Shown: positions 33,831 through 45,120 of the stretch, in pieces
How positions within the stretch are numbered: the stretch's first letter is position 1
How the letters are laid out: each line of letters begins with the position of its first letter
Assembly: GCA_029931535.1 (NCBI GenBank)
Contig: JAQPZY010001686.1
Span: 10,327,001 to 10,391,000 of the forward strand
Source: Margaritifera margaritifera
Lineage: Eukaryota > Mollusca > Bivalvia > Unionida > Margaritiferidae
DNA length: 64,000 nucleotides
Direction: 5' to 3'
Notes under the pieces: generated by a model
Seen by the model: only the letters and a program-made list of their open reading frames with translations
What the model was told of the DNA's origin: nothing
The model's database searches: none
Made by a program: the position numbers and the translations under genes

Positions 33831-35765
33831 AGCTCTACTGGTCACAGACTAGAAGAGCTAATGGAATGGTCTGTTGTCCATCGTCCATATTGTCCGTTAG
33901 CACGAGTTTGTTATTGCTACTCCTTCTAAACTATTTAAAAGATTGGCATGAAACTTTACACACATTCATCTCATGGTCTAGTTGGTCATAAATGAAAATG
34001 GTGTGTCTCAGATTTCCAATATGGCTGCCACAGTGGCCATCTTGAAACTCATGTTATCGCTCTTCCTCATGAATGAATATATATATCAACTTGGGGTTTT
34101 CACTAAAAGACTTGTTATGACATTTAGTTTGTCCTAAATGAAAATGGTGCCAATTTTACACCCAATATGGCCACCATGGCAGCCATCTTGAAAATCTTGT
34201 TATTGCTACTCCATCAGAACGAAAGTCATATTTACATGGGGTTTTCACCAGAAGACTTCTTATGATGTCTAGTTGGTCCTTAGTGCAAATCGTGCAGCTT
34301 AGACATAAAATGAAATATGGTCCACCACAGTGGCAAGCTTGAAAATCTTGTTACTGCTGTTCCTTCTAAATGGATGGTCATATAGACATGGGGTTTTCAC
34401 CAAAAGACTTCTTTTGCTGTCTAGTTCATTCTTTATGAAAATGGTGTTGATATGATTTCCAATATGGCCACCATGGCAGCCATTTTGAAAATTGTGTTAT
34501 CATTGCTCCTGAATGGAAAGTCATAATGACATTTGGTTTTCATCAGAAGACTTTTTATGATGTCTTGTTTATCCTAAATGAAAATGGTGCTGCTTGGATG
34601 CCCAGTATGGCCACCATAGTGGCCATCTTGAAAATCTTGTTTTTGCTACTTATTCAGAATGGATGGTCATATCATCATTGGGTTTTCACTAAAAATACTT
34701 CCTATGATGTCTAGTTAGTCCTAAATGAAAATGGGTCGATCTGATGTCCAATATGGCCACCACAACAGCTATCTTGAAAATCTTGTTATTGCTACTACTC
34801 CTGAATGGAAAATCATATCAACATGGGGGTTTTGCCAGAAAACTTCTTACGATGTCTAGTTGGTCTTTAATAAAAAAAACACTGCTCAGACATCCAATAT
34901 GACCGCCACAGTGGCCATCTTGAAAATCTTGTTTCTGTTACTCCTCCTGAGTGGAAAGTCATATCAACATAAGGTTTTCACTAAAAGATTTCTTATGATG
35001 TCTACTTGGTCCTAAATGAAAATAGTGATGATCTCATGTCCAATATGGCCACCACAGCAGCCATCTTGAAAATCTTGTTATTGCTTCTTTTCCTGAATAA
35101 GAAGTCATATTGAAATGAACTTTTCACCAGAAGACTTCTTATGGTGTCTAGTTTGTAATAAGTAAAATTGGTTCTGACCCAGTATCCAATGTGGCTGTCA
35201 CAGTAGCCATCTTGAAAATCTTATCGCTACTCCTTCTAGATGGAAAGTCATATCAACATTGGGTTTTCACCAGAAGACTTCTTATGGTGTCTAGTTGGTA
35301 CTAAATGAAAATGGTATTGATATAACATCCAGTATGGTCACTGTGGCAGCCATCTTGAAAATCTAGATATTGCAACTCTTAAATCGAAAGTCATCGACAT
35401 GGGGTTTGCACCAGAATAATTATGATATCAAGTTGGTTTTTGCCACAAATATGGCTGCCACAATGAACGTATTGAAATTCTTGTCACTAATTCTCCTGAA
35501 TGGATGGTAATATCAACACTAATTCTCCTGAATGGATGATAATATCGCTAAAAGTCTTCCAGTGGTGTCCAGTTTATCCTAAATGAAAATGGTACCAATT
35601 GTGCATCCAATATGGCTGCCACAGTGGCTAATTGAAAATCTTGTCACTCCATAATGTCAGATGTGGTTCCAACACTCAGTAATTAAAAAGAAGAAGTGGT
35701 CCTATCTTGAACTCCTTGAAATTCTTTTCAGCCAGTAGAGTTTCAGACCCATCTTGTTTATTTAC
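33831..35765 (+). mobile_element. Hairpin-headed 146-bp tandem element, array 2 (intron 7)
   Basis: The longest clear copy. The head hairpin at 33831-33859 has the stem AGCTCTaCTGGTC pairing with GACtAGaaGAGCT. The ccatcttg landmark then falls at 34038, 34183, 34333, 34480, 34623, 34769, 34915, 35061, 35207 and 35350, spacings 143-150 with a mode of 146. Two degenerate units follow. The tail at about 35650-35765 (actcagtaattaaaaagaag, ttcttttcagccagtagag) is shared with array 3, so the unit is a discrete element, not just satellite. Head, tandem core and tail recall the bivalve pearl/MINE (Helitron-type) design; that assignment is inference. Confidence 0.85.
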
Positions 35766-36640
35766 TGTATAATACTATATCTGGAATCAAGATACTTGGT
35801 GAAAGGACACATTTTCATGAGTACTGCACCCTCATCTTAAAGCAGGTCACTGTTACCCATATTTCATATTTGACTGACTATGCTTCAATTTGATGTTGAT
35901 GCTGTTCATTCTTTAATGATTAAACTTGATGATTGTATACATCTCTCTTAGTACTATGCCCATACCAAAAGAGGTTACTGTGTCCTATATTTTACTGGCT
36001 TAGGTTAAAATAAGTTTTTGCATGTAGCTCATGAATACATAGGTTTTTGACATGCTGTGTACATACTATCCTAACTAGAATCGTGAAACTTGGATAAACA
36101 CTACTCCCTCATTTCAGTAGTATGCCATTGTTGCCCATATTTTACTTCACTGACTTTGGTTAAATTTTGTGTTTGATGTTCATTTCTCAGGCACTGTTCA
36201 TGCTAGAATCCTGAAATTGATGATGATGTGCATCTATGTTATTACCACTCCCTTAGAGCAAAAGTGGCTCATGGAGACCTATATTTCATCTTTTACTGGC
36301 TCAGTGAAGTTTTTGCATTTAGCTCAAGACCACATACACTTTTGGCATGGTATATGCATACAGTCCTACCTAGAATCATGAAAATTGATGAGTGGATGCA
36401 TCTTGATAAGTTCTACATCCTTGTAGCAAAATGAGGTCTTTGTGACATATTTTTCATGCTTCAGTGACTTTTTTGAAATTTTGTGTTAAAAGTAAAATGT
36501 AATGGGTGCTGCTTATGTTTCAATCATGAAACTTGATAATTGGATGCATCTCTGTTACTACTACACCCTTAAAGCCAAAGGTCACTGTGACCTACATTTT
36601 ATGCTCTACTAACTGAGGACATACCACCTGAGAAAATCTT
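35700..36640 (+). repeat. Tandem repeat of gaatc(a/g)tgaaactt(g)gat units
   Basis: About five diverged units, each with agaatcatgaaacttgatg, gcatctctgttactactaca, ccaaaggtcactgtgaccta and ttttactgacttaggtta-like blocks. Spacing is irregular (about 127-165 bp). It starts directly after the tail of array 2. Confidence 0.6.
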
Positions 36641-36689
36641 GGACTTTTTAAGGGAATATAGTTTTAATCATTTTTGAAGGATTTTACAT

Positions 36690-36905
36690 GTATTACCTCT
36701 ATGTGGTATTTTATACACTTTTTACAGAATTGTAACTTCTTTACATTTTATATTTTATCTTGTTGTACTTAATGTTTACATTTATTTGGAAGGGTTTATC
36801 CTCCTTAATTTTTGTGCAATTCATTTGTAAATTTTTGAACTTTACCTTTAGTTGGCACTACATAGCCACTTTTGTGCTGAGGTGCTGAAAAACACTACTA
36901 CATAC
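36690..36905 (+). repeat. Dispersed repeat, copy 2 (LINE/SINE-tail-like)
   Basis: Diverged copy of 9790-9995, in intron 7, again ending in ttggcactacatagcc and a gaggtgctgaaaaac end before a short catacata run. Confidence 0.65.
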
Positions 36906-38071
36906 ATACATTCATACAAACTAACATGGGTTAAGTATTTGTGTTTATGATCACATTGTTTCAACCATGCTAGACCTATATACATCCTGGTCACAAAAAG
37001 GCCCTTTATGACCAGTGCAGTTGGAAGTAGGAATAAATATGCTTATTCAGTGGTAAACTCTCCATATTGATGACTATACATTTTACATGTATATTGTAAT
37101 ATGTTACCCCCAGCAGGTTAAATGTGAATGAGTAATGGGAATTGGATGAGGGGACTGCAAGCTGCATACTTTTCATGTGAGGCCTCAGCTGTAGTGGTTA
37201 ATCAAGGTAATTATTGATGCATGAACTATATACTGTTGACTCACTCCAAGGTTACTTACAGCCTGTGACTTTCACACAGTAGAATCTCGCTTCTTGGGAT
37301 GGATAATGATAATAGCTTGTCAATTAGATTTTAAGAATAGTTATTAAAACAAGGTAACACAAAAACAACTTTAATCACTGGTTTTTATAGACAAATTATG
37401 GTACTTCTACTTTGATGTGATAGAAAAGAATGTTCTTTTTTTTTTTATTGTTTTATGTATTTTATGACTTTTTCACAGTAGGTAGGCAGGTTGGGTGGGT
37501 GGATGGGTAGATAGGTAGGTAATATGTTTCACAATATGTCAGCACAATACTGGCTATATAGTGCCAATTAAAAGTTAAGATTTTAGATTTTAAAATGAAT
37601 ACAAAGTTCTGTTGTAAAGATAAAAAAATTTGCAAAAAAATCCTTAGTTTGAAAAAGGTCCAAGATCACTTTAATCTGAATTTATTTTATGGATGATATT
37701 GTTTACAATGGCTACTGGAGACAAGTAAAAGTTGAGATGAGCCATGACATCAGTGATTACACTCTGAGTTTTTTTATTCCTTTTTCTTCGCTTTTACTCA
37801 AATGCCCTTTGAGATAAGGGCCATGAAACTTAATTATTTTCCATGTCTGCCCAGTAACTGTACAGCTATGTCTTAAATGCCACAGTCAGATTTCATTATT
37901 GTGAGATTTTGTTGACTTTTTACCACAGTACTTGGGGGACAAAAATTCACTGAATTTGCTTATTTGTCTTAAATCCAAATTAACATGTCAGGAAGTATTA
38001 AGTTGCTACATATGGTATAATAATGAACTTTTAGTCTGTATCTATGATAAATAGTTTTTGTTCATTAACAG
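36906..38071. other. Intron 7 end, nothing further recognised
   Basis: Apart from the microsatellite at 37478-37522 and a poly-T run near 37436, no gene or repeat family is visible. Confidence 0.4.
37478..37522 (+). repeat. GGTA/GGTG-rich microsatellite
   Basis: Imperfect run of gtaggtaggcaggttgggtg and gatgggtagataggtaggta type. Confidence 0.8.
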
Positions 38072-38191
38072 ATCTTCAACAAATTCCTCCGAAGCTTTAA
38101 TCTTCCTGTGGGTCATCAGGATGCACTGGTTGGTCGGTCCAGCAACAACTATGACATGACCCAGTCTGTACAATGGATTGTAGCTCTTCTG
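38072..38191 (+). CDS. PSME4: PSME4 exon 8, residues 263-302
   Basis: Acceptor taacag, peptide IFNKFLRSFNLPVGHQ followed by NNYDMTQSVQWIVALL, then donor gtaagt. Phase 0-0. It matches the human FTRILRSLNLPVG and IGHAVIWI regions. Confidence 0.94.
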
Positions 38192-39599
38192 GTAAGTGTA
38201 TCTCTGGTGATAAATATCTCACTTAACTTTTGATGGACAAGACGTATTTGAATTTAGTAGTCCCTCACATTAACAAGCCATATCTTTATGAAACTCCTTG
38301 TTATAATGGTACCCTACTTAGAGTGTTAAAGATAAATGTAGAAGTAAAATGTAGGGACCATATCTGGCCCTGGTTTCACTAAACACCTCAAGTTTCCTTC
38401 CTAATATTTGAGATTTTTCATTATCTTATTGCTTGATTTGGAATTTTTAGTTTTTTGCTGAACATTAAGCAGACGTTAAGGATTAAAATAGTTATAATAT
38501 CCTGCATTTCTTGGAATTAGTCTTGCTTTATCTCTGAAGACAAATTGAGGATTTCCTTAAATCTGAGGAATTCCTAAAGTTGTTTTTCAAGAATAAAAGA
38601 ACTCCCAGGTGTATGGTGTATGCTTTTACAACTAGAGAGTTATTTCATTCCTTGAATTATATCGACCTCTCGCAAAAATTCCAATATTGTCTGAAATGTC
38701 ACAAGCAAGATAATGCAAAATCTCAATTCAGGAACAATTTTTAAGCAATTTAATGGAACTGGAACATGGTTTGCTAGGTGAAGACTTGTTTTGAAGCACA
38801 AGGACAGAGTTTGAGCCCAAGGGTTTAAAGTCTTTCTGAGTACTTGGCCAAATGTTTTAGCTTATTGAGACATGTATATTTGTTATTTATACATGATTAA
38901 TTACCTGAACTAGAAAGGTGTTTATTGAACATGGATGACCCACCACAGCGACTGTAATTACCTAAATGCAAACCTGAAATAATGTGTGATGGACAGGTGA
39001 CTATGGACCAGGTGATGGATTGAACCAGCTGGCACTGGCCTAACCATGTAAGAATAGTTTGTTTCAACAAAATCCTTGATATAATAGGCTCCTATGGATC
39101 CAGAATCATTGATGATGGAAATGGACTCCTTTATGTTAAACACTGTGTGTGGAACAAGCTGCAAACATTTTGATTTATACTTCTGTGTTACACAAAGAAA
39201 TTCTGTCACCAAATGTAATCATTAGTAATATGTTATATATTCATGCCATTAACCAAAAACATCTTGCAGAGGTAAAAATGTTTGGTAGACACTTTTTCTT
39301 AGGCATAAAACAATAGACTTCCACTAGTCTTGGCTGGTTATTAACCAGATATTTTAAGAATGGGAAAATGTTTTTAAAAATAGTGACATGAAATGTCAGT
39401 GAAACAAACTATCACTTCCAATACTTTATTCCACAAAGTACCTCTATATTATAGGGAACAAAAAGCAAGATATGATAGGTGTATATCTATTTTCTACTCA
39501 TCATTTTATCTACATTTTGCCTATAAACTTTACTTTGCATAAAGTTTTCATTTTAGTCATGTTTCATATTGTTAAATATTACTGCTGGGTAATAGGATA
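38192..39599. other. Intron 8, first half, nothing recognised
   Basis: AT-rich non-coding intron. No repeat family or exon recognised. Confidence 0.4.
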
Positions 39600-39815
39600 G
39601 ATTGGTACTTACAATTTATCTTGTTTGTTTTGGCATTTTACAGCATGTCAACACATGAAGGTTAATTAGTGCAGAGGCAGTTGGACTTAAATGCATTGCC
39701 CATGGACACACAACAATAGCCGACCGGGTCTAATCAAATTATAAAATTCAAACCTGCACCCTTGTGGTTTTGAGTCCAGCACACTAACCACTGAGTCAGT
39801 GTGGCTCCTCTGTTA
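39600..39815 (-). mobile_element. tRNA-derived SINE, copy 1
   Basis: Minus-strand head with A-box-like tgactcagtggttagtg and a weak B box (caggtttgaatt), then a body with tgtccatgggcaatgcattt. It aligns with the copy at 52540-52738 through head and body. Confidence 0.65.
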
Positions 39816-41172
39816 TTTCTCAGAAAATTGTATTGAAATTTTGAAATAAAGCCTTATTTGAAATATCTGTGTAAACATTAGCACAATTCATCCAGTAAAA
39901 ATCAGCATGAGTAGTATTCAGTATATTTATGTACATGTACCAGTGTTTCAACCAGGATGTGCCCTTGCAGGATTTGTGCAAAATAGACACCAGGTTGCAT
40001 CAATAAAGAGATTTAATGTGCCAAAAGTGGTGCAAACATTTTTTTTACAAGTTCTGTTATTTTGCCTTCAAGCTGATACAGATACACCAACCAATCATTA
40101 AGTGTCTGAATTGCTTCATGGTTGTTTTTATAAAAATAAACAAAATCTATCAAGCAATCTATTCCGATTGCACTGGTAGCTATGCTCAAACTATCTATTT
40201 TTTCACATTCTCCTAATCCCATATGAAAACTTGTGATCATCTGGAAATAATTGTGTACTCAATATCCCATAATATTTCTTTGTTGAGAGGTTAAGAAGTT
40301 CAGCATGCTACTGAATTGTAATAGTCTCGATGAAAATATGAAACAAATTTACGTAATCTATTGCAGTAATTTCCTCTCCAGTTTTGTTAAAATTTTTGAT
40401 GAAAAGAAAAATGTGTTTCGGCAATTTTCATAAGCACATGCTTCCAGTTTTATGACATGACCTTGATCATGTAGCACCATTTATCATTTGTAAAGGCAGT
40501 GAATTTAATCCAAGGGGTGGATATGGAATGACAGATAACTGATTTCGTTACCCCAGTATCATGCTCAGATCATGAAAGTGATAAAAATGACCAGATATGA
40601 ACAAGCCAGTAAAACCCACAAAAACTGAGACAAAAGTCAAAACAGAAAGTGAAACTTCCAATGAAGAATTGGATTCCTAAATGGTGGTACCAAAGAAGAA
40701 AAACATCACACCCTCAAGAAATCACATGAAAACAGAAACTTTGCAAAGGCTGATGGATGATGATATGTTGGACAGGCATGAAATTGTAGACTTCAGCTTT
40801 TCCCAGCTGTTAGAGCATGATCAGAGGCATCAAAGAGTTGATTCATAAGAAGGTTATTTATATGGTTTTTCATACAAATAACATGTAAATGATATCTCAT
40901 TTTATTATGACTTTGGCCCATTATGATCACACTGTTGGCCCACTTTTTCAAATGAATGGGGCCATTTAGCCTTTTTTTTCTATAACCTGGCTGAAACACT
41001 GATGTATGAAATTTTGGAACCAGTGCTGGTGTGACTTAAGCAGAAAAGTTTATTTTGAACATGGAAAAGAAAGCTGATTTAAAATTATGAAGTAGATAAC
41101 TGCTTCTCTACTTCTACATATATGACTGTATCATCAAAATGACTATCATCAAAATTGTTCATATTATTTTAG
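39816..41172. other. Intron 8, second half, nothing secure
   Basis: No secure feature. The stretch 40540-40810 is less AT-rich and has acidic and basic short frames (for example WIPKWWYQRRK near 40670-40700), which may be a decayed element, but no family is recognised. Confidence 0.35.
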
Positions 41173-41262
41173 GGAGGAGGATCAAGTGGTCAAGAGCATG
41201 TGGACAAACTGTTTAATACATTACAAACTTTTTACCATCCTTCCAACCTTGGCAAGTGGACG
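41173..41262 (+). CDS. PSME4: PSME4 exon 9, residues 303-332
   Basis: Acceptor ttttag, peptide GGGSSGQEHVDKLFNTLQ and then TFYHPSNLGKW, donor gtaagt. Phase 0-0. It matches the GGPS...SFYHPSN block of vertebrate PSME4. Confidence 0.94.
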
Positions 41263-41742
41263 GTAAGTGTAATTAATCTGTTTTATTTTTAAAATATTGC
41301 TCTTTCATGTTCTGTGTTTGGCACTAGAATTTCCAAAGTAGTCACAAAGTATATTATGTTGTACCATAAAAAAATTAGTTTGTGGAATTTTCAGTTTTAG
41401 AACTTGCTGTCATTTAGTTTTTGACTTTATCCCATTATCTACTTGTGTTTCAACAATTTCCCTCATTCACTTAAATGTTTCTTTGGAAATAAATCTTTGA
41501 TTTTATTCGAATTATCCAGTTTTGCAACTTGTTTTTGTAACAAATTGAGTACCTTTTATTATTTGTACAACTTTGAAAACTTTTTACACCAGCAGTTGAC
41601 AGTGACCTTCCATTGTGAAAAGGAGATAACTACTGAATCGCTTGCATGCATTTGTTCTAGAGCTTTTTTTTTTATAGATAACTCCGATACCAAGCTTTGT
41701 TGGTGATACAGTATTCAGTTAACACTCTTTCTTATTTTTTAG

Positions 41743-41801
41743 GTAAAACTGAGTGGTTTATTGATGACATTTCCCAAATTGTTTGTCAGACGTCTTCACA
41801 A
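41743..41801 (+). CDS. PSME4: PSME4 exon 10 (59 nt), residues 333-351; founder of an exon triplication
   Basis: Acceptor tttttag, peptide VKLSGLLMTFPKLFVRRLH, then donor gtaagt. It enters in phase 0 and leaves in phase 2. The exon plus the next 38 intron bases form a 97-bp unit repeated twice more downstream (see 41840-42097 and 42136-42183). This copy is taken as the functional one: its residues fit the LLQRLPN..VRRLH block, its splice sites are intact, and it joins exon 11 in frame. Confidence 0.93.
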
Positions 41802-41839
41802 GTAAGTATTACTGAATTACTGTAAGTCACAACATTTAG

Positions 41840-42097
41840 GTTAAGCTGATTGGTTTATTGTCTACATTTCCCAAACTGTTTGTCAGGGCTGTTCCAGTAA
41901 AACATACCTGGGACCCAGCGAAGGCACTTCCAGTGTGGACTAGTCACCAATAGATGCAATTTAGAAATGTGTAACATTTTCATATGAACTCTCTGACAAG
42001 TAAGAGTACCGTGCCATATATGACATATTTTTAAAAACACTGCCTTCCCTGGGTACCATGTATGTTTAAATGGAACAGCCCTTAGATGTCTTCACAT
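41840..42097 (+). pseudogene. PSME4: Second copy of PSME4 exon 10, split by a MITE
   Basis: A 59-nt exon copy, 41840-41885 plus 42085-42097, with the same length as exon 10 and about nine differences. It keeps an AG acceptor (catttag) and a gtaagc donor. It still reads VKLIGLLSTFPKLFV before the insertion and RCLH after it. A 196-bp Harbinger-like MITE with its 3-bp target duplication splits it. With the MITE the copy is 258 nt and meets an in-frame TAG inside the MITE, so inclusion would truncate the protein. Before the insertion it could have been a mutually exclusive alternative exon; using it together with exon 10 would shift the frame. Confidence 0.85.
41886..42081. mobile_element. Harbinger-like MITE (196 bp) inside the exon 10 copy
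   Basis: Long imperfect terminal inverted repeats starting GGGCTGTTCCA and ending TGGAACAGCCC. Flanks are TCA (41883-41885) and TTA (42082-42084), consistent with a 3-bp TTA-type target duplication with one change. There is no coding capacity. A second copy lies at 49210-49395 with perfect TAA flanks. The superfamily is inferred from target length and sequence only. Confidence 0.75.
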
Positions 42098-42135
42098 GTA
42101 AGCATTACTGATTTACTGTAAGTCGTACAGTTTTA

Positions 42136-42183
42136 ACAAAACTGAATGGTTTATTGATGACATTTCCCAAATTGTTTGTCAGT
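42136..42183 (+). pseudogene. PSME4: Third, truncated copy of PSME4 exon 10
   Basis: Starts exactly where a third 97-bp unit should begin once the 199-bp insertion is removed. It reads KLNGLLMTFPKLFV with only about three differences from exon 10 over 47 nt, then diverges after GTCAG with an immediate TGA. The acceptor AG has become AA and there is no donor, so it cannot be spliced as an exon. Confidence 0.85.
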
Positions 42184-42714
42184 TGAATTTAGCAAGGAAA
42201 CTAATTTTTGCTAAACTTTTATGCATGTTAAATTTGAGTGATGATGTTAATGTATTATGTAAGTGCTGACAAAAGTAAAAATTTTAAACATGAGAAGTAT
42301 TTAATGCCTGTTTTACCAGAAGATGATTTAGACTGCTATTTTCCTCAAAGAATACAAAAACTGTATACAAAGCATAAAAAAAAATGTATTTTTGCCCATG
42401 AATAAATTGCTAAATTTTAATGATGCTAAAATATTTTGATGTACTGTATTTGAAATAATTACACTTTAAATTGACCATCATGTTTCATTTTTTCCATACC
42501 TCAACCATTTGAAGCAAAGCAAGAACTTTTTGATCCATCCCACCAATGAATGCTGGTGTGCATTACATGCATTCATGTTTTCAGTATCATGCAGCTTTTC
42601 TGTTCCATGTTTTAAGCTGGGGACTTCAAACCTTTTGTTTATAATGAGAGATGATTTTTGAATTTATTGGAATTTTAAACAATCCTCTGAAGGTGGTGTA
42701 AGGTACCATATTAC

Positions 42715-42828
42715 AAGTAGGATCCATCCAACTGCAAACAACATAGACCCTGATCTGCCATTGCCAAACACACTGCATAGACCCAGATCTGATGGCACAT
42801 TAGATGTGAGTATATATAGTATGATATT
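42715..42828. mobile_element. Foldback MITE copy 3 (degenerate)
   Basis: Contains caactgcaaacaacatagac, cctgatctgcc and gtgagtatatatagta. Same family, in intron 10 just upstream of exon 11. Confidence 0.55.
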
Positions 42829-42960
42829 GATGGCATAGAGAAAAAGGTAATAAATATTGGAAAAAACTTGTGAAGGATTTGCTTTGCTATAGATACATAC
42901 TTTTTATGACATAATTTCATCTGCCATTTAAAAAAACTCCAAAATATCTTCTATCACCAG

Positions 42961-43167
42961 AGAGCGGTACAAGAAAGCGAGTTGGGAGCAGCCAATACCA
43001 GACTCTCATAAGCTAACAGATAAGGATGTGACCCATTTTGTGGAGAGCTTCAGACCTGTTGTGTTCACCTCCATGTTCAGTAAATATGGCAGCCAGGACT
43101 CGGCAGTTGCCCTCAAACATTTGTCAACCATGAGACCAGAACTCATTGTGCCAACTCTTCTAGAAAA
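42961..43167 (+). CDS. PSME4: PSME4 exon 11, residues 352-420
   Basis: Acceptor tcaccag, peptide ERYKKASWEQPIPDSHKL, TDKDVTHFVES and MRPELIVPTLLEK, then donor gtaggt. The exon is 207 nt, the longest in the window. It matches the RYKKPSW...PDSHKLTDQDV and LMRPELVIPP blocks of vertebrate PSME4. Confidence 0.96.
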
Positions 43168-43639
43168 GTAGGTTGTGATATGTAACATTAGTATGTACAG
43201 GCTTTGGACATTTTATATTGACTTAATCTCTACCTACTTTGTTTGTCCCTGGTTATTAAATTTTGCATTTTCCATGCATCAAATAATTAATAATTTAATT
43301 TTGCAAATCTATCACTCTTGTCTTTTTAAATTCCTTAACATGTATATTCACCGACATGTGATTCCTTTGTGAACTAAGCAAAAACAAACATAGCCTACAA
43401 AAATGCTTTACACTCATTTTTATTTGTAGGTAGTTAGATTTGTAACCAGTAGTTTTTTTGTACTCTTTTGTTGTTGTTGTAGTTGTTGTTGTACTTGTTT
43501 GAAAGGTAATATACATTACTTAATGCATCATTATACAGAACTTTAAATTTTATTATGTTTGCCTGTGTACTCAACAATGTTAAAGTGTGTTTCATGTACA
43601 GTGGGAAGATTTTTATTAGAGACATAAACCCTAAATTTT

Positions 43640-44225
43640 GGCACTTTTCATAGTCCCAAAAAGAGAAAAAGTGACCACCATGGTAAAAGTATTGTACGAT
43701 GCATTCTGACTTCAGCCCGGGTGATGGTCACTTTCTCTGAGGGTGCAAAGGTCATATAAGGGTTATTTAGTGCAAGTAGGGTAAAAATTACTCCTGCAAG
43801 TGTCTATTTTATATATCGATTATTTGAAACTTTAATTTATTATTTTACCCAGTCAAAGAAAAGTGACAATCATGCTAAAAATGCTGTATGTTTCTTTTCA
43901 GTAATCCATTTGGATGGTCACATTCTTTATGGTGTAAAGGTCATAGAAAGGTCATTTCATGCAAATTAAATGAATAATTATTTTTAATATGTTTAATTAT
44001 AAATTATGCTTTCAAATTTTGTTTATTATACTGAAATCTAACTTTTTTTGTGTGTATTAAAATTAGGTATTTTTCCGATTTTACATACATGGCTTACCAA
44101 GTCAAGGAAAAGTGACCACAATTCTGAAAATGTTATCTTCTGTATACTTGTGCCAGTATGGTGGAGTACATTCTTTTAGGATACTGAGGTCATAAACTGG
44201 TTTTTATATGCAGATTGAATCAAAT
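43640..44225 (+). repeat. Diverged ~220-bp tandem repeat, three copies
   Basis: Units share agtcaaagaaaagtgacna, then gtgtaaaggtcatagaaagg and a tgcaaattaaat end. The gtgacc landmark is near 43670, 43865 and 44112. A weaker related segment may lie at 45600-45810. Confidence 0.6.
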
Positions 44226-44239
44226 TAAAAGTGAAATTT

Positions 44240-45005
44240 AATTTGTGGTTGAATGGATGAGGGAGTGATAAGCAACAAATTCAATAGCTTCTCTGAATTT
44301 GTTGTGATTGGCTATGAAATAAAGTAGCAGTTTGGTTTGCAGTGCTTTACTTTGCCAACAAAGTTGCAGATTTGTTGTTATTGTTACAGAAGAAGCATAA
44401 AGGAAACCAACCCTCTGAAATTTGATTAAGCTTTCTGGATATGGTCCAAACATCCTTGAATGTACTACGGATAGTTTGTATTTCTAATAAAAGGCACTTT
44501 TTAAATATTTAGCTCTATTGTCCTTTTGGTTTTGAAAAATTTGAGTCTAGCTATGTAAAGGGAGTCAAATTTTAATCATTAGAAGAAATTTAAAGCTTCT
44601 GTGCAGTACTTCAGACAGAATCATTTTGACAGAAAATGCTCATAAAAGGAAATTCTTAAATATTTTCTATTAAAGATAATTCTTAAATATTTTCTATCAA
44701 AATATTTTAAGAATTTTTTTAATCAATTCTTTGTTAAGATATAAAGATAAGAAATGATTTGAAACATCTAAGATTCAGATTATATGTTTTTAGAGAGATA
44801 TTGGTATTTGCTTGTGATCATAAAAAGGAACATTATCATTAATAAATATCTCACAATGTATGTTTATATTTTTGATCCTGTTTCATGTACTGTATTACCC
44901 TAACCTTCCATCAGTATTCTTAATACTTTGATTGTTGAGTATTGATTTTTCAATGAGAATATTTGTACCAAAGAATTTATAATCATTACCTTTAATGATA
45001 TTTAT
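44240..45005. other. Intron 11 middle, nothing recognised
   Basis: AT-rich non-coding intron. A locally duplicated taattcttaaatattttcta segment lies at 44640-44710. Confidence 0.4.
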
Positions 45006-45120
45006 TGTATATACTCGCTTATAAATTGAGTTCAACTGCGAACAACATAGAACCTGATCTGCCATCACATAATGCACTGGCAGATCAGGGTTGGACTTGA
45101 CCTGTAAGCGAGTATATACA
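45006..45120. mobile_element. Foldback MITE copy 4, 115 bp with perfect 16-bp ends
   Basis: Both ends are TGTATATACTCGCTTA in inverted orientation. An inner stem CTGATCTGCC / GGCAGATCAG lets nearly the whole element fold into one hairpin. No target duplication is evident, so the superfamily is undetermined. This is the best preserved of four copies in the window. Confidence 0.8.

Noticed and set aside
33831..35765. Regular repeats that could be mistaken for a CRISPR array.
   Set aside because: Units are contiguous, diverged and 146 bp long without unique spacers, and the genome is eukaryotic.
40540..40810. Less AT-rich segment with charged short frames that might be a host exon.
   Set aside because: Frames are interrupted by stops in every phase, and the PSME4 protein is continuous from exon 8 to exon 9 without it.
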